Positions 33,691-42,662 of a stretch of DNA of 64,000 nucleotides are shown piece by piece. The notes below the pieces were generated by a model. It ran no database searches. It was not told the origin of the DNA and saw only the letters and a list, made by a program, of their open reading frames with translations. This DNA comes from Leptothrix discophora (GTDB lineage Bacteria > Pseudomonadota > Gammaproteobacteria > Burkholderiales > Burkholderiaceae_C): assembly GCF_030705305.1 (NCBI RefSeq), contig NZ_JAUZEE010000001.1, forward strand, positions 620,001 through 684,000, read 5' to 3'. A program made the translations under genes and the position numbers. The stretch's first letter is position 1. The number at the start of each line of letters is the position of its first letter.

Positions 33691-34701
33691 ATGAACACCT
33701 GCCTGAACCTCACCTCGCCCCGCGCCGTCCGTCGGGCCCTGTCCACCCTTGCGCTGGCGGCCCTGGCCGCCTGCGGCGGCGGTGGCGACACGCCTGCCAC
33801 CACCCAGCCGGTCTCGATCGAGTTCGCCGCCGTCAACGGCCTGGCCAACACCCCCGTCTCCTGCGCCACCGTGCTCACCGGCATGGGCAGCGGCAGCGTC
33901 AAGGCCAAGCTGGCCGACCTGCGCTTCTACGTGTCCGACGTCAAGCTGGTCAACGCCGCCGGCCAGGAGGTCGCCGTCACGCTGACCGCCAATGAGTGGC
34001 AGCTGACCCAGGCCGGCCATGGCCTGACGCTGATCGACCTGGAAAACGATGCCGACACCTGTGCCGGGGATGCCGCCACCAACGTCCGGGTGACCGGCAC
34101 CGCGCCGGCCGGCACCTACACGGGCGTCAGGTTCACGCTGGGCGTGCCCAGCGCGCTGAACCACCTCGACGCGACCGCCGCGACCACCCTGGCGCCCCTG
34201 ACCAACAACGACATGTTCTGGTCCTGGACCGGTGGCTACAAGCACGCCAAGATCGAGCTGAACCCCGAGAACGCCACCACGCCGGACGTCTACACCGGCG
34301 GCATGACCAACACCTCGGTCACGCCCAGCACCAGCTCCAACACCTTCAACTTCCACCTGGGCGACACCAGTTGCACGGCGGGCGTGCCGCTGTCGAGCAG
34401 CACCTGCCTGTCCGAGAACACCAGCACCATCACGCTGGCCACGTTCAACGCCGGCACCCAGAAGGTCGCGCTGGACCTCGGTGCGCTGTTCGCCCGCTCG
34501 AACCTGCGCGTCGAGTCCGGCGGTGCGCCCGGCTGCATGAGCGGTCCGACCGACCCGCAGTGCCAGGAGATGTGGTCGGTGCTCGACAAGTCCTTCAGCC
34601 TCGTGGGCGGCGTCATCACCGCGACCAGCCTGAGCGCCGACGATGCGGGCCTGACCGCCTTGCGCCGCGGCACCACCGTGTTCCGTCCGATCGCCAAGTG
34701 A
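33691..34701 (+). CDS. mbnP: MbnP-like copper-binding lipoprotein
   Basis: A 336-residue exported lipoprotein; the lipobox LALAALAAC puts the lipidated Cys near residue 26. The mature part is a beta-sandwich-like MbnP domain: DLRFYVSDVKLVNAAG, LIDLENDADTCAG, FTLGVPSALNHLDA, DMFWSWTGGYKHAKIEL, and GCMSGPTDPQC. In methanotroph MbnP and the related CorA, a tryptophan is oxidised to kynurenine and binds copper(I); candidate tryptophans here lie in FWSW and in NEWQLT. Its stop overlaps the next ATG (TGATG). An ATG at 33640 is also in frame but leaves an odd signal sequence. Confidence 0.87.
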   Translation: MNTCLNLTSPRAVRRALSTLALAALAACGGGGDTPATTQPVSIEFAAVNGLANTPVSCATVLTGMGSGSVKAKLADLRFYVSDVKLVNAAGQEVAVTLTANEWQLTQAGHGLTLIDLENDADTCAGDAATNVRVTGTAPAGTYTGVRFTLGVPSALNHLDATAATTLAPLTNNDMFWSWTGGYKHAKIELNPENATTPDVYTGGMTNTSVTPSTSSNTFNFHLGDTSCTAGVPLSSSTCLSENTSTITLATFNAGTQKVALDLGALFARSNLRVESGGAPGCMSGPTDPQCQEMWSVLDKSFSLVGGVITATSLSADDAGLTALRRGTTVFRPIAK

Positions 34702-35912
34702 TGGCGTCCGCCCGTCTTCCGGCTTCGCGCCGGCACGCGCGCGCGCTGGCCACCCTGGTGGCCGGCGTTGCCTCCCTGCTGCTGGTCGCCTGTGGCGGCG
34801 GCGGCACCCAGGTCGATGACCGCTCGCTGTCGCAAGGTGACTGGACCTGGAACCTGCCCCTGTCGATGCCGCTGCCCAGGGTGCCGGCCAGCAACCCGAT
34901 GAGCCGGGCCAAGGTCGAGCTGGGCCGCTTCCTGTTCCACGACCGCCGGCTGTCCGGCAACGGCTTGCAGAGCTGCGGCGACTGCCACCTGCAGCGGCTG
35001 GCCTTCACCGACGGCCGGCGCACCGCGATCGGTTCGACCGGCGACCGCCACCCGCGCAATGCGCAGGGACTGGCCAACGTCGCCTGGAACGCCACGCTGA
35101 CCTGGGCCAACCCGGCACTGACCGATCTGGAACAGCAGATGCTGGTGCCCTTGTTCGGCACCCACCCGGTCGAGATGGGCCTGACCAACGCGAACCTGCC
35201 GACCGTGCTGCAACGGCTGCGCGACGAGCCGCGCTACCCGGCGATGTTTGCCGCCGCCTTCCCCGGCGAGGCCGACCCCTGGACGATCGGCCACGTCATC
35301 CGGGCGATGGCCAGCTTCCAGCGCAGCCTCGTCAGCATCGACAGCCGCTACGACCGCTGGCAACGCGGCGAGGCCACGCTGACGGCGGTCGAACTGCGCG
35401 GGCTGAACCTGTTCAACAGCGAACGGGCCGAGTGCTTCCACTGCCACGTCGGCTTCAACTTCAACGACCAGGTCGTGCATGCCGGCACCACCCAGGCGCG
35501 CACGCCGTTTCACAACACCGGTCTCTACAACGTCGACGGCCTGGGCGCCTACCCGGCCGACAGCCTGGGCCTGATCACGATGAGCGCCGTCGCCTCGGAC
35601 ATGGGCAAGTTCCGCGCGCCCAGCCTGCGCAACGTGGCCGTGACCGCGCCCTACGCACACGACGGCAGCGTCGCGACGCTGGAGGACGTGCTCGACAACT
35701 ACGCCGCCGGTGGTCGATTCATTTCGGCAGGCCAGCCCCATGCGGGCGATGGCCGCCTCAATCCCTACAAGAGCGACCTGATCCCGGTGATCCAGCTCGA
35801 CGCGCAGGACAAGGCCGACATCGTCGCCTTCCTGCGCACGCTGACCGACGACGCCTTCCTGAGCAACCCCGACCATGCAAACCCCTTCGACCCCGCCGCG
35901 TCCGCGCCTTGA
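34701..35912 (+). CDS. mbnH: MbnH-like di-heme cytochrome c enzyme
   Basis: A 403-residue exported protein of the MauG/cytochrome c peroxidase superfamily. A lipobox (SLLLVAC, Cys31) follows the signal peptide. Two heme c sites are seen: CGDCH at 92-96 and CFHCH at 245-249, with the family segments GNGLQSCGDCHLQRLAFTDGR, LTWANPAL, EMGL and APYAHDGSVATLEDVLDNY. MbnH partners MbnP and installs its kynurenine. Immediate overlap with mbnP supports that pairing here. The last 38 bases overlap the barrel gene. Confidence 0.9.
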   Translation: MASARLPASRRHARALATLVAGVASLLLVACGGGGTQVDDRSLSQGDWTWNLPLSMPLPRVPASNPMSRAKVELGRFLFHDRRLSGNGLQSCGDCHLQRLAFTDGRRTAIGSTGDRHPRNAQGLANVAWNATLTWANPALTDLEQQMLVPLFGTHPVEMGLTNANLPTVLQRLRDEPRYPAMFAAAFPGEADPWTIGHVIRAMASFQRSLVSIDSRYDRWQRGEATLTAVELRGLNLFNSERAECFHCHVGFNFNDQVVHAGTTQARTPFHNTGLYNVDGLGAYPADSLGLITMSAVASDMGKFRAPSLRNVAVTAPYAHDGSVATLEDVLDNYAAGGRFISAGQPHAGDGRLNPYKSDLIPVIQLDAQDKADIVAFLRTLTDDAFLSNPDHANPFDPAASAP

Positions 35913-37134
35913 GATCCGGCGTCTGGCATGGGCCTGCGCCTTCGCCCTCGCGGGTTTTCAGGCCCAGGCTCACGACCTGAGCCAGGACCCCTTGCCCGCC
36001 GCAGCCGGCTGGCGCCTCGGCGCGGCCGCCGCCGTGACCGGCATCGCGGCCAGCGGCGACAGCGCCTGGCCTGCCACCGGCTGGCGCGGACTGCCCGGCA
36101 GTGGCCGCGCACCCGACGGTCGACGCGGCCTCGGCCTCGAACATGCCACCGTCGACCTGGCCGGCGCGATCGTGCCGAGCGCCGGGACACGGCTGGGTGC
36201 CGTGTTCGCGGCCGGCCGGCACGGCTCGGGCCAGGTCCACGCCGAGGCCGCCCGCATCGAGGCCCGCACCGACCTCGGCCTGGACCGGCTCGCCCTCCAG
36301 CTGGGCCGTGACCGCGTGCCACTGGGTCCCGTCCTGACGTCGGCGGGCCATGTCGACCGCCATGCCCAGGTACCCGCGATCAAGCGGGTCACGCTGGACG
36401 GCGACTGGATCGCCGACGGTCTGAACCTGCGCTGGCAGCGCGGCGTGACAGCCGGCCTCCAGGGCCTCGACCTGGGCCTTTGGCGCAGCCGGTCCTGGCC
36501 CGGCGCTGCCTCGGCGGGCTGGACACCAGCCCTGCACCTTGAAGGTGGCTGGGACCGCTGGCGCGCCGACCTGTCCTACGCGCGCCTGCGACCGCAAGGG
36601 CGCGGCGTTCCGGTCACCGGTGCGACGGCGGTGCACAGCCACGACACCCCGGATTGCCGCCTGGGCACGGTCAACCTCGTCTGCTTCGACGGCCGCAGCG
36701 AGCTGCTCGGTGCCAGCCTGAGCTGGGACCCGCATGAGCAGCCCTGGGCGGTGACGCTGGGCGGCCTGCTTCAGCGCGAGCAGGGCCACCTCGCCAGCTC
36801 GCTGGGTCAGGCCGAGGTTCGCAGCCGGACTCGCGGCGGCTGGCTGGACCTGCAGTGGCGGCTCGGCGAGCCCTGGCTCGCCGGTCTTCGACTCGAACAC
36901 GCCCAGGCCAGCCACCGCCTCAGCGGCCCCGGCGCCAGCCGGGTCGCGACCGAGGCGGGCCTCCTGCCGAACACGCCGGTCCGCCGCGCCGCTGCCTCGC
37001 TGACCTGGTCAGCGGCACCCGACTGGCGCCTCGGCGCCGAAGCCGGCACGGAATCGTCCAGCCTGCCGAGCACCCGCTGGATCGGCCTGCGGGCGATCTG
37101 GTCGCGCCGGGATGTCGCCGGCCTGTCCTGGTAG
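35875..37134 (+). CDS. Outer-membrane barrel protein of copper locus
   Basis: A 419-residue exported protein with a cleavable signal peptide (LAWACAFALAGFQAQA) and alternating amphipathic strands ending in an aromatic residue (AGLSW), typical of outer-membrane barrels. It has no TonB box or plug domain that I can see. A Cys pair (DCRLGTVNLVCFDGR) and an early HDLSQDPLPAAAGWRLG segment are present. It overlaps mbnH by 38 bases in another frame, so it is part of the same operon. A channel or receptor for copper or for the MbnP product is an inference from position. Confidence 0.7.
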   Translation: MQTPSTPPRPRLEIRRLAWACAFALAGFQAQAHDLSQDPLPAAAGWRLGAAAAVTGIAASGDSAWPATGWRGLPGSGRAPDGRRGLGLEHATVDLAGAIVPSAGTRLGAVFAAGRHGSGQVHAEAARIEARTDLGLDRLALQLGRDRVPLGPVLTSAGHVDRHAQVPAIKRVTLDGDWIADGLNLRWQRGVTAGLQGLDLGLWRSRSWPGAASAGWTPALHLEGGWDRWRADLSYARLRPQGRGVPVTGATAVHSHDTPDCRLGTVNLVCFDGRSELLGASLSWDPHEQPWAVTLGGLLQREQGHLASSLGQAEVRSRTRGGWLDLQWRLGEPWLAGLRLEHAQASHRLSGPGASRVATEAGLLPNTPVRRAAASLTWSAAPDWRLGAEAGTESSSLPSTRWIGLRAIWSRRDVAGLSW

Positions 37135-37142
37135 GACGCGCC

Positions 37143-37646
37143 TCAGCGCCCGGCCCGCACCATCTCCCGGTGCGGGATGTTGTCCTCCAGGTACTCCTCG
37201 CCCAGCGCGACAAAGCCGTGCGCGGCGTAGAAGCGCTGCAGGTGGGCCTGGGCGCTGATGCGGTTGGCGTGGCCGGGCCAGGCCTGGGTGTCGCAGCGGC
37301 GCAGGGCCTCGGCGACCAGCGCGGCGCCGGTGCCGCTGCCGCGCAGCCGGGCCGGGGTCACGACGCGGCCGAGCGAGGGCTCGGCGTACTTCAGGCCCGG
37401 GTCGACCACCCGGCAATAGGCCTGCAGCGTGCCGGCGTCGTCGCGGCCCAGCAGGTGCCAGCAGTGGCGGTCCAGGCCGTCGACGTCCTGGTAGGGCTCC
37501 TGCTCGACGATGAAGACCTCGCAGCGCAGCGCGAGCGCGTCGTAGAGGTCGTCCTTGTCGAGGCCCTCCCAGCGGGTCCAGGTCCAGTGAAGGTTGGGCA
37601 TCGCGGCGGGCATGGCGGCGGGCGCCGTTCGGGTCGTGTCGGTCAT
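37143..37646 (-). CDS. elaA: GNAT acetyltransferase, ElaA-like
   Basis: A 167-residue acetyltransferase of the ElaA group: LYDALALRCEVFIVEQEPYQDVDGLDRHCWHLLG is the family N-terminal block, followed by the acetyl-CoA loop LGRVVTPARLRGSGTGAALV and HLQRFYAAHGFVALGEEYLEDNIPH. It ends the minus-strand fatty-acid operon, 16 bases after the thioesterase. Substrate unknown. A start at 37646 (MTDTTRT) is chosen because the upstream residues are not family-like. Confidence 0.85.
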   Translation of the reverse strand: MTDTTRTAPAAMPAAMPNLHWTWTRWEGLDKDDLYDALALRCEVFIVEQEPYQDVDGLDRHCWHLLGRDDAGTLQAYCRVVDPGLKYAEPSLGRVVTPARLRGSGTGAALVAEALRRCDTQAWPGHANRISAQAHLQRFYAAHGFVALGEEYLEDNIPHREMVRAGR

Positions 37647-37662
37647 CGTCTGGCAGGGTGGA

Positions 37663-38172
37663 TCAGTCGGAGCCCGGCCCGTCGAGCTTGCGGGTCGGCA
37701 GGCGGGATGGTTCCTTGAGCGCACCGGCCATCGCCGGCAGCTTGCGCACGAACTTGAAGGTGCCGGTGGCATGGGCGCACAGGCCGCCGTGGGCGTCGAG
37801 CACGCGGCCTTCGGTGAAGACCATCGTGGCGGTGCGGTGCAGCAGGGTCGCGCGGGCCAGCAGCAGGCCCTCGGCCGGGCGCATGAACTGGGTCTTCATC
37901 TCGACCGTGACCAGCCCCGGCGCCGCATCGCCCAGCGCGAGGTTGCTGCTGCGGCCGGCGTAGGCCATGCACACGTCCAGCAGCGTCATGCAGACGCCGC
38001 CGTGCACCACGTCGAAGGAGTTGTGGTGGTCCGGCCGGGGCTGGAAGCGGATGGCGGCCAGGCCTTCCTCGTAGCGCACCAGCTCGAAGCCGAGCCAGAG
38101 CACGAAAGGGTTGCCGATGCGCATGTCCAGCGCCGGCAAGGCCAGTTCGGCGGCAATGTCGAGGTCCTGCAT
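37663..38172 (-). CDS. PaaI-family acyl-CoA thioesterase
   Basis: A 169-residue hot-dog thioesterase. The PaaI-type core HHNSFDVVHGGVCMTLLDVCMAYAG carries the HGG active-site helix, followed by LVTVEMKTQFMRPAEG. It probably hydrolyses acyl-CoA or hydroxyacyl-CoA to free CoA. It lies 8 bases after the thiolase gene and 16 before the GNAT gene, in a beta-oxidation operon. Confidence 0.87.
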   Translation of the reverse strand: MQDLDIAAELALPALDMRIGNPFVLWLGFELVRYEEGLAAIRFQPRPDHHNSFDVVHGGVCMTLLDVCMAYAGRSSNLALGDAAPGLVTVEMKTQFMRPAEGLLLARATLLHRTATMVFTEGRVLDAHGGLCAHATGTFKFVRKLPAMAGALKEPSRLPTRKLDGPGSD

Positions 38173-38180
38173 CGCCCGGC

Positions 38181-39356
38181 TCACAGCACCTCGAAGACGC
38201 CCGCCGCGCCCATGCCGCCGCCCACGCACATGGTCACGCAGACATGCCGCACGCCGCGCCGCTTGCCTTCGATCAGCGCATGGCCGGTCAGGCGCTGGCC
38301 GCTCATGCCGTAGGGATGGCCCATCGCGATCGCGCCGCCGTTGACGTTGAGCCGGTCCATCGGGATGCCCAGCACGTCGGCGCAGTGCAGCACCTGCACG
38401 GCAAACGCCTCGTTCAGTTCCCACAGGCCGATGTCGTCGACCCGCAGCCCCAGGCGCTTGAGCAACTTGGGCACGGCGTAGACCGGGCCGATGCCCATCT
38501 CGTCGGGCTCGCAGCCGGCGGTGGCAAAGCCGAGGAAGCGGCCCAGCGGCTGCAGGCCCTCGCGCTCGGCCAGGGCCTCGTCGACCACCACGCAGGCGCC
38601 CGCACCGTCGCTGAACTGGCTGGCGTTGCCGGCGCTGACGACACCGTCGGGCACGGCCGGCTTGATGCTCGCGACAGCCTCCAGCGTGGTGCCTTCGCGC
38701 AGGCCTTCGTCGGCCGAGACGGTGACTTCGCGCGTGACCAGGCCCATCACCTTGTCCATCACGCCGGCCGTGACGGTGATCGGCGCGATCTCGGCCTCTA
38801 AGGCACCGGCCGCGCGGGCCGCGCAGGCGCGCTGCTGGCTCTGTGCGCCGTAGGCATCCATGCGGTCGCGGCCGATGCGGTAGCGGCGCGCGACGTTCTC
38901 GGCGGTCTGCAGCATGGGCCAGTAGATCTCGGGCTTGTGCTGCTGCAGCCAGGGGTCCTCGAAGAAGTGGCGGTTCATCTCGTTCTGCACGCAGGAGATG
39001 CTCTCGACGCCGCCGGCCACGTAGGCCTCGCCCTCGCCCGTGGCGATGCGCTGGGCGGCCAGGGCGATGGTCTGCAGTCCGCTGGAACAGAAGCGGTTGA
39101 TGGTCATGCCCGAGACCGTCATCGGCAGGCCGGCCCGGATCGCGACCTGGCGGGCGATGTTCCAGCCGGTCGCGCCCTCGGGGTTGGCGCAACCCATCAG
39201 CAAGTCCTCGATGCGCTCGGGCGCGAGCCCGGCACGGGCCACGGCGGCCGCGACGGCATGGCCGCCCAGCGTCGCGCCGTGGGTCATGTTGAACGAACCC
39301 TTCCAGCTCTTGGCCAGCGGGGTCCGGGCGGTCGAGACGATCACGGCTCGGGTCAT
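38181..39356 (-). CDS. Acetyl-CoA acyltransferase (thiolase)
   Basis: A 391-residue thiolase that cleaves 3-ketoacyl-CoA. The nucleophile is Cys90 in NRFCSSGLQ; the C-terminal catalytic motifs are [17 protein letters not shown] and [10 protein letters not shown]. It is paired with the multifunctional FadB/J-like gene 31 bases upstream, so a FadA/FadI role in beta-oxidation is likely. No acyl-CoA dehydrogenase is in the window. Confidence 0.92.
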   Translation of the reverse strand: MTRAVIVSTARTPLAKSWKGSFNMTHGATLGGHAVAAAVARAGLAPERIEDLLMGCANPEGATGWNIARQVAIRAGLPMTVSGMTINRFCSSGLQTIALAAQRIATGEGEAYVAGGVESISCVQNEMNRHFFEDPWLQQHKPEIYWPMLQTAENVARRYRIGRDRMDAYGAQSQQRACAARAAGALEAEIAPITVTAGVMDKVMGLVTREVTVSADEGLREGTTLEAVASIKPAVPDGVVSAGNASQFSDGAGACVVVDEALAEREGLQPLGRFLGFATAGCEPDEMGIGPVYAVPKLLKRLGLRVDDIGLWELNEAFAVQVLHCADVLGIPMDRLNVNGGAIAMGHPYGMSGQRLTGHALIEGKRRGVRHVCVTMCVGGGMGAAGVFEVL

Positions 39357-39387
39357 GTCGGGTCTCCGGTTGTTCGTGCGGGGCGCA

Positions 39388-41496
39388 TCAGTTGAAGGTC
39401 CGGCCGTCGTTGGCCAGCCGGCGCAGCAGCGGCGCGGGCTGCCAGAACGTGGCGTCGTCGTGCGGATTGCGGGCATAGCGCTTCATCGCCTGCACGACGT
39501 TGAAAAGGCCCTGCGTGTCGGCCCAGCACATCGGCCCGCCGCGCCAGGCCGGGAAGCCGTAGCCGGTCAGGTAGACGATGTCGATGTCGCTGGCGCGGGC
39601 GGCGATGCCCTCTTCCAGCAGCCGGGCGCCTTCATTGACCAGAGCACCGACCAGCCGGCCGACGATCTCGTCGTCGGGGATGCGGCGCGGCGTGATGCCC
39701 TGCTTCTGCCGGTGCGCCTCGATCATCTGCGCCACCACCGGGCTGGGCAGCGCCTCCAGGCGGCCGGGCTTGCTGCCCGCAACATGGTCGTACCAGCCCG
39801 CGCCGGTCTTCTGGCCGAAGCGGCCGGCCTCGCACAGCGTGTCGGCCAGCATGCTGTAGCGCAGCTCCGGCCGCTCGACGGCGCGGCGCTGGCGGATCGC
39901 CCAGCCGATGTCGTTGCCGGCCAGGTCGCTGACCTTGAACGGGCCCATGGCAAAGCCGAACTTCTCCATCGCGCGGTCGACCTGCTGCGGGCTGGCGCCC
40001 TCGTCCAGCAGGAAGCCGGCCTGTCGGAAGTAGTGCTCGACCATGCGGTTGCCGATGAAGCCGTCGCAGACGCCGCTGACCACGCAGGTCTTGCGGATGC
40101 GCTTGCCCACCGCCAGCGCGCCCAGCAGCACCTCCGGCGCGGTCGCCTGGCCGCGCACCACCTCCAGCAGCTTCATGACGTGGGCGGGGCTGAAGAAGTG
40201 CAGGCCCAGCACGTCCTGCGGACGGCGGGTGAAGGCGGCGATGCGGTCGACATCCAGCGTCGACGTGTTGCTGGCCAGGATGGCGCCGACCTTGGCGATG
40301 CCGTCCAGCCGCTCGAAGACCTGCTGCTTGACGGCCAGGTCCTCGAACACCGCCTCCACGATCAGGTCGGCATCGGCCAGCGCGGCCCAGTCCAGCGTCG
40401 GCCGCAGCAGCGCGAGGCGGGCTTCCAGCGCCTCGGGCTTGAGCTTGCCCTTCTTCAGCTGGCCTTCGAGCACGCCGCGCAGCGCCGCGACGCCCTTGTC
40501 CAGCGCGGCCTGGCTCTGCTCGACCAGCACGACCGGCAGGCCGGCGGCCAGGAAGTTCAGCGCGATGCCGGTGCCCATGGTGCCGGCGCCGACCACGCCG
40601 ACGCGCTCGACCGGGCGCGGCGGCGTGCCGGCGGGCAGGTCGGCGACCTTGCCGGCGGCACGTTCGGCGAGGAAGGCATGGCGCAGCGCCCGGCTCTCGG
40701 GCGTGACCATCAGCGCGAGGTAGGTCTCGCGCTCGAAGGTCAGGCCGTCGTCGATGCGGGACTTGACGGCCTGCTCGACGCAATCGACGCATTTCACCGG
40801 CGCGGGCACGTTCCGGCTCATCGCGGCGACGCTGTTGCGCACGAAGCGGAAGTAGGCATCCGGGCTTGGGTGCGTCGCCTTCAGGTCGCGCACGCGGGGC
40901 AAGGGGCGCAAGCCCGCCCGCTCGGTCGCCAGCGCGACGGCGGTGTCCAGCACCTCGGCCGGGTCGACGATCGCGTCTAACAGGCGCTGGCCTGGCAGCT
41001 GGGCCAGGCGCTCGGCCGCGACGGGCTCACCGCTGATGATCATGTTCAACGCCGGCTCGACGCCCAGCGCTCGGGGCAGGCGCTGCGTGCCGCCGGCACC
41101 GGGCACCAGGCCGATCTTGACCTCCGGCAGCGCGACCTTCACGCCGCGCCCGGCGACGCGGTAGTGGCAGCCCAGCGCCAGTTCGAGGCCGCCGCCCATG
41201 CAGGTGCCGCCGATCGCAGCGACAACCGGCTTGCTGCAGTTCTCGAAGCGGGTGATCAGCGAGATCAGGTGCGGCTCGGTAATGGCCTTCGGGCTGCCGA
41301 ACTCGGTGATGTCGGCCCCGGCGCAGAAGACCTGCGCGTGGCCGGTCAGCACGATGGCGTCGATGCCGGCATCGTCCTCAGCCGCGTCGATCGCGGCGGC
41401 GACGGCCCGCCGCGTGGCCAGGCTCAGGCCGTTGACGGGCGGGTGGTCCAGCGTGATCACCGCGATGCGGCCGCGGGTCGTCAGGGTGGCGGTCAT
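39388..41496 (-). CDS. 3-hydroxyacyl-CoA dehydrogenase/enoyl-CoA hydratase
   Basis: A 702-residue two-domain beta-oxidation enzyme. The N-terminal crotonase part has [34 protein letters not shown] and [11 protein letters not shown]; it lacks a visible insertion or fusion break. The C-terminal part has the NAD loop [19 protein letters not shown] and [16 protein letters not shown]. Order hydratase then dehydrogenase is as in FadJ and FadB-like proteins. GAGGAG lies 6 bases before the ATG at 41496. It heads the operon and has a TetR-type palindrome 60-70 bases upstream. Confidence 0.92.
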   Translation of the reverse strand: MTATLTTRGRIAVITLDHPPVNGLSLATRRAVAAAIDAAEDDAGIDAIVLTGHAQVFCAGADITEFGSPKAITEPHLISLITRFENCSKPVVAAIGGTCMGGGLELALGCHYRVAGRGVKVALPEVKIGLVPGAGGTQRLPRALGVEPALNMIISGEPVAAERLAQLPGQRLLDAIVDPAEVLDTAVALATERAGLRPLPRVRDLKATHPSPDAYFRFVRNSVAAMSRNVPAPVKCVDCVEQAVKSRIDDGLTFERETYLALMVTPESRALRHAFLAERAAGKVADLPAGTPPRPVERVGVVGAGTMGTGIALNFLAAGLPVVLVEQSQAALDKGVAALRGVLEGQLKKGKLKPEALEARLALLRPTLDWAALADADLIVEAVFEDLAVKQQVFERLDGIAKVGAILASNTSTLDVDRIAAFTRRPQDVLGLHFFSPAHVMKLLEVVRGQATAPEVLLGALAVGKRIRKTCVVSGVCDGFIGNRMVEHYFRQAGFLLDEGASPQQVDRAMEKFGFAMGPFKVSDLAGNDIGWAIRQRRAVERPELRYSMLADTLCEAGRFGQKTGAGWYDHVAGSKPGRLEALPSPVVAQMIEAHRQKQGITPRRIPDDEIVGRLVGALVNEGARLLEEGIAARASDIDIVYLTGYGFPAWRGGPMCWADTQGLFNVVQAMKRYARNPHDDATFWQPAPLLRRLANDGRTFN

Positions 41497-41531
41497 GGGG
41501 CTCTCCTCGTGTCGTGGGCGGACCGCCGTCA

Positions 41532-41551
41532 CCGGCCACCGCGGTGGCCGG
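41532..41551. promoter_or_regulatory. 20-bp perfect palindrome upstream of fad operon
   Basis: CCGGCCACCG CGGTGGCCGG is a perfect 20-base palindrome 36-55 bases before the fad operon start and 3 bases from the TetR-like site. It could be a second operator or an RNA hairpin in the leader. Confidence 0.4.
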
Positions 41552-41554
41552 AAA

Positions 41555-41568
41555 CGAACGGTCGTTCG
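41555..41568. promoter_or_regulatory. TetR-type operator candidate of fad operon
   Basis: CGAACG GT CGTTCG is a perfect interrupted palindrome 59-72 bases before the start of the dehydrogenase/hydratase gene. The half-site spacing and the ACGGTCGT core are typical of TetR-family repressors of fatty-acid degradation in proteobacteria. No TetR gene lies in the window. Confidence 0.5.
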
Positions 41569-41604
41569 CTTGAGAAAACGAGTTTAAGGGCCGCGCATGA
41601 CGGC

Positions 41605-42498
41605 TCAGGCCGGCCGCAGCACCTCGTCAAGCCCGCCGGCATCGGTCGACAGCGCCTCGGGCCGGTGGCGCGGCCATTCCATGTGGCGCGCCGGATCGGT
41701 CTCGGCGCCCAGCCGGATCACCGGCGCCTGCGACTGCACCGTGCCGAAGATGGTCGCGAAGGCGACGTCGGCCGCATCGCGCCCGGTCGCCAGCCGCACC
41801 AGTCCCATCGGGATGGCCGTGCCCGACGGGTCGAACAGATACCAGCGCCCACCCAGCCAGACCTCGACGTAGGCATGGAAGTCGGGCGGACCGAGGGCCG
41901 GATCGGCGCCGAAGTCGAAGCCGGTCGTGAAGCGTGCCGGGATGCTCAGGGCCCGGCACAGCGCGATCATCAGGTGGGCGAAGTCGCGGCAGACGCCGAC
42001 CCGCTCGGTCAGCGTGTCGACCGCCGAGGTGTTGCCGTCGGTCGTGTTGGAGGCGAAGGTGACGTGGCGCTGGACCCAGTCGCGGATCGCCTGGACCCGG
42101 CCGTAGCCCTGCCACAGCGTGCCGAACTCGCTGATCGCGAAGCGGCCGAGCCGGTCCGACTCGCAATAGCGGCTGGGCATCAGGAAGGGCAGCACGTGCG
42201 CCGGCAGCTGCGCCACCGGCACCTCGCCGATCTGCTCGGGCAGCGCGATGTGGTGGGCCACGTCGATGGTCGCGTCATAGGCCAGCCGCAGGGTGCCGGG
42301 CATGGCCTGCAGGCGCATGACGCGGTTGCCGCTGGCGGGGTCCAGCGTCAGGGTGCGGTGCACCGGCTGGCTGACGTTCAGGCGCTCCTCGACGATGCGC
42401 TGATGGCGGGTCTGGGCGGCGTGGAAGGCGAAGATGAAGTCACTGCCCGGAGCGGTGACCTCGTAGGCGAGTTCAAGGGAGATCTGGAGTCGGACCAT
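41605..42498 (-). CDS. Transglutaminase-like protein
   Basis: A 297-residue protein with an N-terminal beta domain (ISLELAYEVTAPGSDFIFAFHAAQT) and a transglutaminase-core domain carrying the Cys-His-Asp triad: ERVGVCRDFAHLMIALCRAL, DFHAYVEVWLGGRW and LFDPSGTAIP. No signal peptide is visible. Members of this family are often small cytoplasmic peptidases or amidases. It ends 108 bases before the fad operon's start and is transcribed from its own short upstream gap. Confidence 0.87.
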   Translation of the reverse strand: MVRLQISLELAYEVTAPGSDFIFAFHAAQTRHQRIVEERLNVSQPVHRTLTLDPASGNRVMRLQAMPGTLRLAYDATIDVAHHIALPEQIGEVPVAQLPAHVLPFLMPSRYCESDRLGRFAISEFGTLWQGYGRVQAIRDWVQRHVTFASNTTDGNTSAVDTLTERVGVCRDFAHLMIALCRALSIPARFTTGFDFGADPALGPPDFHAYVEVWLGGRWYLFDPSGTAIPMGLVRLATGRDAADVAFATIFGTVQSQAPVIRLGAETDPARHMEWPRHRPEALSTDAGGLDEVLRPA

Positions 42499-42578
42499 GG
42501 AAGGGCACCTGGACCGCGCTCGAATGGCGAAAGCTCAAACGCAGGCATGTCGGAAGGATGGAGCGCACGGGGCGCGGT

Positions 42579-42602
42579 CCGCGGGACATGCAAGTCCCGC
42601 GC
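42579..42602. other. Hairpin between acyl-CoA synthetase and transglutaminase genes
   Basis: CGCGGGAC (42580-42587) and GTCCCGCG (42594-42601) form an 8-base stem with a 6-base loop within the 164-base gap between the end of the synthetase gene and the start of the transglutaminase gene. It may help end the synthetase transcript but has no U tract. Confidence 0.3.
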
Positions 42603-42662
42603 CGGGCCATTGTGGACCCCGGTCTTTCCCCTTCCGACGACCTGCATCAGCGGCCTGCCCGA

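Noticed and set aside
33147-37134. Methanobactin biosynthesis locus
   Set aside because: MbnP- and MbnH-like genes are here but no precursor peptide, MbnB/MbnC, or TonB receptor can be seen, so the name would be unsupported.
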